Source: Protonemura montana
Lineage: Eukaryota; Arthropoda; Insecta; Plecoptera; Nemouridae
DNA length: 64,000 bases
Direction of reading: 5' to 3'
Assembly: GCA_947568835.1 (NCBI GenBank)
Contig: OX387606.1
Coordinates: 21,181,225 to 21,245,224, forward strand
Below the pieces are notes generated by a model. The model was not told the origin of the DNA. It made no database searches and worked only from the letters and a program-made list of their open reading frames with translations. Every line of letters starts with the position of its first letter. The first letter of the stretch is position 1. This document shows, one piece after another, positions 58,601-64,000 of the stretch. The position numbers were made by a program, and so were the translations under genes.

Positions 58601-61600
58601 GGTCACGACTGCCAAGCGTTGCCAGGTTTTTCTCGGCAAGTTTCCCCCAAAAAGTAACTTCCAGACTAAAGTCCCCATCCTAACTTTCAGAGATCCAGGC
58701 TGGTTAATTTAGGATAAGGAATCATATCAAAAATGTTTAAAAAATGAAACGCAGTGCATGCACAATGTAAACCAGTGAAAAACATCACTGCAAGGACTTG
58801 GATTTACTCGTAAAAACAATCATTTTGACGCGCTGTAAATCCTTGTTCATTAGGTTTGTGTTCCGACTGCGTATTGGCAACCCGAAGGAGCTGGCGCTGA
58901 TGAAGAAGACGGTCACGGACCTAGGCGTCACCAGGTACAGGGACAACGAGGAGTCGCTGGCCTTGGAGAGGAAGGTGGACCACCTGCCTAGGCTGACAGG
59001 AGCACTGCATGGGTGAGTCATTGACCTTGGTATTGATACCTTGTTAGAAGTGTGAACTCATTAATACCCAGGGGGCAGTGATGTGATTAGTGATTGTGGG
59101 GAAGAAGGAAAGAGAGAGGGAGCGCAACTTACCAGAGAAGAAAATTGCCGTCGCTTGGTGCACTGGTCAAGAGATTTGATAGAAACTCGAGAATTGAGTC
59201 CTAAATTGAGTCCTAAATTTGTTCTAAAAGTTCCATTAAAAACCAACGGAGCAAGATTCAAACGGCTGATGTGAAATTGGCCCTTAGACCATCGAAATTT
59301 CTTTGTGTTAACTCGAAACTTGTTTCCAGTCTGAACTTCCAACTTGTTTTCAGATTGTACTTACAGTACTCAGCGTTCGGCCCCGGCTGCTGCCTTGCCA
59401 AGCGTTGGCTTCGTTCGCAACTTCTCGACGAATCGCACTTCCCGGACATGTGCATCGAGCTTCTAGTGGCGTCGCTGTTCCTCCAGCCGGCACCTTTCGA
59501 ACCTACCAATCAGCCGCAGACAGTCTTCTTCCGCTTCCTCCGGCTCCTGGCAACCACTAACTGGAACTCCGAGTGCTTTGTGCTGGATCTTAACGAAAAG
59601 ATGACCAAGGGTAAGACGATAAAACACAGAATTCAGCCAGCTGGCCTCAAACAATCTGGATAGAGCATAGGATCCAGCCAGCTGATCTCAAATAACCTGA
59701 ATGTAGCATAGGATCTAGTCAGCTGATCTCAAATAACCTGGAAAGAGCATAGGATCCAGCCAGCTGATCTCAAATAACCTGAATATAGCATAGGATCTAG
59801 TCAGCTGATCTCAAATAACCTGGATAAAGCATAGGATCTAGCCAGCTGGTCTCAAATAACCTGGATAGAGCATAGGATCCAGCCAGCTGATATCAAATAA
59901 CCTGGAAAGAGCATAGGATCCAGCCAGCTGATCTCAAATAACCTGGATAGAGCATAGGATCCAGCCAGCTGATCTCAAATAACCTGAATATAGCATAGGA
60001 TCTAGTCAGCTGATCTCAAATAACCTGGATAAAGCATAGGATCCAGCCAGCTGGTCTCAAATAACCTGGATAGAGCATAGGATCCAGCCAGCTGATCTCA
60101 AATAACCTGGATAGAGCATAGGATCCAGCCAGCTGATCTCAAATAACCTGGATAGAGCATAGGATCCAGCCAGCTGATATCAAATAACCTGGAAAGAGCA
60201 TAGGATCCAGCCAGCTGATCTCAAATAACCTGGATAGAGCATAGGATCCAGCCAGCTGATATCAAATAACCTGGATAGAGCATAGGATCCAGCCAGCTGA
60301 TCTCAAATAACCTGGATATAGCATAGGATCCAGCCAGCTGATCTGAAATAACTGGGATAGAGCATAGTTTCATGCCAGCTGATTGATAACAGCTGATGCT
60401 CTAACCAATTGAGCTAAAATTGGACATGTGCATATTGAGAGGGTCTTAGTTCATTGATGAGAGTCACAGAACTCCAAGGAGTGAAGCTGAGAGGCTGTGA
60501 ATACTAACAGCACCTCTGATTTAAAAGATGTAATACTCCGCCACATCCATCTAAAGTCGAGTAATTCCAACTTGACATTAAATGCCTTTTCTTCTGCAAA
60601 ATACGATTTAAATTGCAAATTGTTGCAATGGGCGAAGTATTTTTAAATTAGTGTTGCTAATATTCTCAACAATAAAATTGTTCTCATGATGTTTCAGAGG
60701 AGATCCTTGCGATCGAGACCAAGTTTGCGAGAGAGCGAGTGTCGCTGCCGGTGCTGTTCATTGCTACAAGTTTCGACCATACGGGCTCGGTCTGGTCCAA
60801 GGCCGCGCCCACGATGCAGATCCTAGTGCGAGTCGCGTACCTTGCCAAGGCCGCTCTTGATGCACTCGACACGACCTTCTTCCTTGCAACTACGGTGGGT
60901 GGCGTTTTCAAGCTTTTTAGATGCTTGCTTTATCAGCTGGGGCTAATTTTAACTTTGTATTTATTAATAATACTGTATTATTTATGTTTTTTTTTTTAAT
61001 TTATTTTAATTTTGTTTGGTTCTACTGGTATTAACAAGTAACTGACGACTCGAGATATGGTTTGGCGTAATTTTTTAGAGCCGCCAGTAGATTTTGCACG
61101 CGCTCGACAGTTTAAGGGTGTTGCTCTAGTTTGAAGTGTTTGTTGACCCTGATAAGGGCCATGGTTCTTGACGTTTCAATGGATCAAATGGGTTTAAACG
61201 GGACAAACTCTTCCACTGTAAAACACATCGGAACAATTCAAGATGTGTCAGCGAAGTCAGATGTCTTAATGGCCTGCAGGTTGATTTTGTGTTAGTTTTT
61301 TTTTTAGCTAAAAAGCTCATCTCTGAATGAGACTGGTTGATTGTGGTAGGATCTGTAGTCCCCAGTGTTATGCTCTACAAGAGTTTGTGTTGCTGGCTTC
61401 AGCTAGCTTTTGTTGGTCTACCTGCCGTTATATGATCGCTATCGAACATTCATTGACATTCTCCAATAATTTCTCGGCAATTGCCAAACTGCTGTCTGAC
61501 AGTATGTAGTTAACTTCATTCATGTGTTCATAGCAAGCTTCACAATAATGATTGGCCAGTTAAGATGGAAGAAAATTAATGCACTTGAATTCGAAGGTGT

Positions 61601-63249
61601 CAACCATGCACTAATAAAGTTGATGTTTGTTTTCTTTCAGTCCCTCGTGAACGTCTCGCCGCTGTTCATTCCGTCGACCGACGATTACGACGTGGTGATC
61701 ACGCTGGACCCCAATATGAACCCCCGAGCTCACGAGAGCGTGCCGTTGTCTCGCTTACCTCCGAGGAAGAGGAAAAAGATCAAAGAATATGTGCAACAGA
61801 AGTCAGAAAAGGTTCCGATTGTTGGATTTAACCCAGTGCAGTGCTACATCGAACAACTCAGGGTGAGCATTGTTGAAACAGTTGGATTGGGGCCAACTCC
61901 ACCAACACTATTTAATTGCTTTATTGATTATTTTTAGTGCAAAATTGATATTCTCTGAACTGCTGTGAAATATTTGAATTGGAATGTTTGGATAAATACA
62001 CAAAAGAAATATGAAAATTTAAATTTGAATTTGGTGATGACTTAGGAATACATTTTCTTTAGCAGCCGTCACTACTTTCTCCTTGCCCTAATCCCCATTT
62101 AATATTTGAGCCTGGTAGGACGGGGGCTTAACTTTAAAACCGTAATTTGGAGGTATTTGAAAGTAAGAAGTTATATTGATAATTTGTTTGTCTGTTAATG
62201 TCGCCAAATATTCCGTTTCAAAGTTCATAAATTGTTCAAAACAACTTTTTCTCGGTCTAAATTTTCAGTTTGCTTTTTCCAAATTATCAGTGTTCCAAAG
62301 CAAGTTACTACCTCGGTTAAAATCACCCCTAAACTTCGTTTAATAGCGTTTTAAACAGCGTTGGTAAAATCGGTCATTGGTACCTCAAACATTGTTAGAA
62401 GCATTGTAAAGCACATTGTACGTGTTCTTTCCGTATTTCCAGGAAAACTACGGGGAGTTTGCGCTGTTTTTCCACGACACTTACGGAGGTCTCGTCATTG
62501 GAGTTCTGTGGAAGCCCTCAATGCTGGGCGTTAAAGATTTCAAGGTACGTACGGCGATGCCATTACAATTCCCAATCCCTAGGTTTTTTTTTGTACTTGG
62601 GTACTTAAAAAAAAACTTTTAATTAAAACAGACATTTTTTTACTGCTATTTCACGTGAATGTCCAATTCACGCTTGAAAAAAAAATGCACAGTATGACAT
62701 TCATTTATCAGCGGAGGGCAGTAAAAATAAACATTTAAATCCTAAGTTTGGTTCATAAAGCGCAGCAAGTTAACCACCAAGCAATGAGTCAGGTTTTGAA
62801 CAAATTTTAAAAAATTTCACGTCAATGGAGGTGCTGTGCGCGCTCCGGCTGAAATATTTAATAATTTCTTAGATATTCCACTGCCTGCTTAGACTTTCAT
62901 TGTTAATCCAAGTTCAGACAAAATTTGTTTTAGGAAGTGGACGAACTGTTAAATGCAAGCAAAGTTTTGATGAGTTCTGAACTTTGCCAGCTTAAGACAA
63001 CATTTGAGTCTAGAATGAAGCAACGTAAAGTCTGACCAATGCTTTAACAAGGTTCAATGTTGTCGGAAACTTTGCAAAACAAGTGGTGAATGATTGTGGC
63101 GGGACTGGTTTCAGGTGTCCCAGATGAGTGGACGAATGCTCGTTGACGACTCCAAGCTGACTCTTAACCAGGCGGCCATTGTTGAAGATTTCTACGTCGT
63201 TGGAGAGGGCATAGTGGATAATGTTAGGGTGAAAGGCCAACAGGCATAG
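52632..63249 (+). CDS. NOL6 / Nrap nucleolar protein (Utp22 homologue), complete, twelve exons
   Basis: NOL6 is a nucleolar part of the small-subunit processome (the UtpC module in yeast, Utp22 with Rrp7) needed for 18S pre-rRNA processing. Exons: 52632-52670, 53131-54361, 54712-55084, 55938-56457, 56828-57107, 57980-58136, 58854-59012, 59354-59610, 60698-60894, 61641-61862, 62443-62544, 63115-63249; all GT/AG with matching phase, total 1,223 residues (human NOL6 is about 1,146). Visible: a basic nuclear-signal-like patch (NKRKFDGE, TRGKKSRL); a nucleotidyltransferase-like domain with GSY at 207-209 and VDIAVEMP at 221-228; WLRQRNLDEGYGSFSGF at about 375-391; RYTDVFPP; LAKRWLRSQLL; and a C-terminal ALFFHDTYGG and IGVLWKP. 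The family is an inactive polymerase/CCA-enzyme fold. Introns carry two SINE families and a minisatellite. Confidence 0.96.
53131..54361 (+). CDS. NOL6 exon 2, NTase-like domain (residues 14-424)
   Basis: Flanked by GTTTCAG and GTAAGT. One large exon with the acidic/basic N-terminus, GSYASGCFVGPSIKVDIAVE and WLRQRNLDEGYGSFSGF. The frame opens upstream to 53092 but the splice site decides the start. Confidence 0.95.
54712..55084 (+). CDS. NOL6 exon 3 (residues 424-548)
   Basis: Flanked by CCTCAG and GTTCGT. Encodes the FIDVTGTVNLCANVAAETFR region, matching Nrap. Confidence 0.9.
55085..55937 (+). other. NOL6 intron 3
   Basis: AT-rich, no element recognised. Confidence 0.75.
55938..56457 (+). 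CDS. NOL6 exon 4 (residues 548-721)
   Basis: Flanked by TCTCAG and GTAATT. Encodes LLLGLVLDPVHAFNVIEMGP and EFRGFWGQLSQLRRFQNGSI, a strong Nrap signature. Confidence 0.95.
56828..57107 (+). CDS. NOL6 exon 5 (residues 722-815)
   Basis: Preceded by GCTCTAAG (an AAG acceptor) and followed by GTAAAC. Encodes ASFDLLAKDIRMLSNFTLDI and LRYTDVFPP. Confidence 0.92.
57197..57612 (-). mobile_element. tRNA-derived SINE, two units in tandem
   Basis: Read on the minus strand: a tRNA-like head near 57545-57610 with B-box-like GGGGTTCGAGTCCCCG, a linker with ATCAATTTTTGAGACGG, a body of about 200 bases, and then a second head near 57210-57295 with GCTCAATGGGTCAGAGC and B-box-like GGAGTCCAAGTCCCCG and the same linker. 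The anticodon arms fold with CGA in the loop, but the acceptor stems do not close, so these are not tRNA genes. Confidence 0.7.
57980..58136 (+). CDS. NOL6 exon 6 (residues 815-867)
   Basis: Flanked by TTCCAG and GTGCGT. Encodes VIQLGESSKWPNDLDAVRRV and ends FDVLKNG across the junction, as in human NOL6 (DVLKDGFVFR). Confidence 0.92.
58178..58300 (+). mobile_element. 5S-rRNA-headed SINE, copy 4 (body fragment)
   Basis: Contains AGCAACCTCTTGACAGCATG, GTTAAGCCGGTGGTCCCC and TTGGTGCTCTTTGACAGGAG. It starts about 40 bases after the donor of NOL6 exon 6 and has no 5S head. Confidence 0.75.
58490..58530. repeat. 14-bp hairpin in NOL6 intron
   Basis: AGTGGCGGTTTGTG and CACGAACCGCCACT pair with one wobble around a 13-base loop. 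Similar CTCACACA words lie on both sides. Confidence 0.7.
58854..59012 (+). CDS. NOL6 exon 7 (residues 867-920)
   Basis: Flanked by CATTAG and GTGAGT. Encodes FVFRLRIGNPKELALMKK and VDHLPRLTGALHG. Confidence 0.92.
59096..59215 (+). repeat. dispersed repeat, copy C
   Basis: Shares GGGGAAGAAGGAAAGAGAGA, GGGAGCGCAACTTACCAG and TTGGTGCAC with the inverted pair in BCAT intron 4. Confidence 0.75.
59354..59610 (+). CDS. NOL6 exon 8 (residues 920-1006)
   Basis: Flanked by TTTCAG and GTAAGA. Encodes LAKRWLRSQLLDESHFPDMC and FFRFLRLLATTNWNSECFVL. A second AG six codons in was rejected because the frame fails. Confidence 0.92.
59634..60384. repeat. 41-bp minisatellite, about 18 copies
   Basis: The unit is GATCTCAAATAACCTGGATA plus GAGCATAGGATCCAGCCAGCT, 41 bases. 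It contains the E-box CAGCTG at the unit junction. Variant units (GAATATAG with GGATCTAGTCAGCT, and GATATC for GATCTC) recur in blocks, which suggests higher-order duplication. The array starts 24 bases after the donor of NOL6 exon 8 and runs into a tRNA-SINE head. Confidence 0.95.
60388..60655 (-). mobile_element. tRNA-derived SINE, third copy
   Basis: On the minus strand a body related to that at 57320-57520 (shared AATTTAAATC, TTGCAATTTAAATC, TATTCACAGCCTCT-like and CTCCTTG words) is followed by GCTCAATTGGTTAGAGCATC, a near-perfect tRNA A-box/D-arm. The remainder of the head is replaced by the minisatellite. Confidence 0.65.
60698..60894 (+). CDS. NOL6 exon 9 (residues 1006-1071)
   Basis: Flanked by TTTCAG and GTGGGT. 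Encodes EEILAIETKFARERVSLPVL and then GSVWSKAAPTMQIL. Confidence 0.93.
60895..61640 (+). other. NOL6 intron 9
   Basis: AT-rich, T-rich near 60990 and 61290, no element recognised. Confidence 0.75.
61641..61862 (+). CDS. NOL6 exon 10 (residues 1072-1145)
   Basis: Flanked by CTTTCAG and GTGAGC. Encodes DDYDVVITLDPNMNPR, a basic RKRKKIKEY patch and VGFNPVQCYIEQLR. Confidence 0.93.
61863..62442 (+). other. NOL6 intron 10
   Basis: No element recognised. Confidence 0.75.
62443..62544 (+). CDS. NOL6 exon 11 (residues 1146-1179)
   Basis: Flanked by TTCCAG and GTACGT, 34 codons. Encodes YGEFALFFHDTYGGLVIGVL and WKP, the best conserved C-terminal motif of Nrap. Confidence 0.95.
62545..63114 (+). other. 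NOL6 intron 11
   Basis: Several T or A runs, no element recognised. Confidence 0.75.
63115..63249 (+). CDS. NOL6 last exon (residues 1180-1223)
   Basis: Flanked by TTTCAG. Encodes QMSGRMLVDDSKLTLNQAAI and VEDFYVVGEGIVDNV, then TAG at 63247-63249. Confidence 0.93.
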   Translation: MSQMSGRMLVDDSKLTLNQAAIVEDFYVVGEGIVDNVRVKGQQA

Positions 63250-63330
63250 ACCGGGATTTTGGGACTGCGATCTTGGGTATTTACTTCACCATTTTACAAA
63301 CGTTGATTTGATCTTTAAACGGTTTCATGT

Positions 63331-63336
63331 TTTATT
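63331..63336 (-). terminator. minus-strand poly(A) signal candidate (CaM-kinase-like gene)
   Basis: TTTATT here is AATAAA on the minus strand; another lies at 63498-63503. Either could end the minus-strand transcript. Confidence 0.4.
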
Positions 63337-63733
63337 TCGTAACAGATTGATATATAAACTTTAAAGTGGCACTGGAATGACGAGACAATAACATAACACA
63401 CAAACACGAACAGTCAATCGTCTAGCGAGTCTTAAAATTAATTTCCCTTGATCAATTGAAAAGCAATTTTCTCAAATAGGAATCACATTGAAGATATTTT
63501 ATTTGCTTGTACCCAAACATTAAGAAGATTTCTAAAATCCATCTAAAACATCTATTTAACGTTAAGATAGGTTTTTGGAAAAATGTTATACCATCAACTT
63601 TTAAACGCTTGGCTGCTATTGCCAAGAAGGGGGAAGTAGAGGGAGGCTGGATCCTTCACAAACATAACACACAGATTTCAGAACATGTTTCTCACATCAA
63701 GTTAAAAAAATATATAACAAACTGTGTAACCTC

Positions 63734-63739
63734 AATAAA
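63734..63739 (+). terminator. NOL6 poly(A) signal candidate
   Basis: The first AATAAA after the NOL6 stop, about 485 bases downstream. If used, the NOL6 3' UTR overlaps that of the convergent gene. Confidence 0.4.
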
Positions 63740-63858
63740 ATGTCTACATACGAAAAACACAAAAATAGAGCAAGAATAGAAAATACGTCTGAAATCTTCC
63801 GAGTCTTACGACGATATACAACAAAATGCCAGCAACATCCTACAGAAGCCCCGCCCCT

Positions 63859-64000
63859 TCAGATCGGCGCCTTGATTGCGGTGGGCGACGGTCGTTTATC
63901 GGGCGAGATGAGGAACTTTGCGCGGTTGGTTGCCAGGACAACGTGCGTGGCGGCGCGAAACTTCCGTCGAGCGTTGAACTCGCGCAGGCGGCGGATGGCG
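63859..64000 (-). CDS. CaM-kinase-like protein, C-terminal coding exon (partial, cut by window end)
   Basis: The minus strand is open from the window end to TGA at 63859-63861. The last 46 codons begin AIRRLREFNARRKFRAATHV and continue VLATNRAKFLISPDKR. The block LxxFNARRKxxAA is the autoinhibitory/calmodulin-binding segment just after the kinase domain of Ca2+/calmodulin-dependent kinases; CaMKIV has KLQEFNARRKLKAAVKAVVA. In these kinases calmodulin binds this helix and releases the active site. The kinase domain lies beyond the window, so the member cannot be fixed. The protein ends only about 25 residues after the segment. Strong GC richness versus the adjacent UTR supports coding. CASK or CaMKII-type kinases are less likely alternatives. 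Confidence 0.7.
   Translation of the reverse strand, partial: AIRRLREFNARRKFRAATHVVLATNRAKFLISPDKRPSPTAIKAPI

Overview
This window is nuclear DNA from an intron-rich animal. It is most likely an arthropod: the HMG box of the first gene has the arthropod SoxD wording ([28 protein letters not shown]) rather than the vertebrate Sox5/6 wording, and that gene lacks the acidic tail of vertebrate Sox5/6. CpG is not depleted. I cannot name the species. Exons were assembled by hand from open frames, GT/AG splice sites and phase. In all three full genes the coding lengths sum to a whole number of codons.

Layout: 1-8,130 is upstream DNA with poly-G runs and a CpG-dense block near 6.2-6.5 kb that may be a promoter. 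8,131-42,291 (+) is a complete SoxD gene of nine coding exons, including a 26-kb intron. 44,498-49,298 (+) is a complete branched-chain aminotransferase (BCAT) gene of seven exons. 52,632-63,249 (+) is a complete NOL6/Nrap gene of twelve exons. 63,859-64,000 (-) is the last coding exon of a CaM-kinase-like gene that converges on NOL6.

Mobile and repeated DNA sits mostly in introns. The most striking item is a 3-kb element at 20,018-23,010 with terminal inverted repeats and a TA target site. It carries a decayed, multi-exon gene of a SAMD3-like uncharacterised family and no recognisable transposase. There is also a 5S-rRNA-headed SINE family (four copies), a tRNA-derived SINE family (three copies), a three-copy dispersed repeat that forms an inverted pair in a BCAT intron, a 41-bp minisatellite of about 18 copies in a NOL6 intron, an 18-bp minisatellite, and many homopolymer and simple repeats.

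The genes do not form a pathway: SoxD is a developmental transcription factor, BCAT acts in leucine/isoleucine/valine catabolism, and NOL6 acts in 18S rRNA processing. SoxD next to BCAT recalls the human SOX5-BCAT1 neighbourhood and may be old linkage. No retrovirus-like or other virus-like element was recognised.
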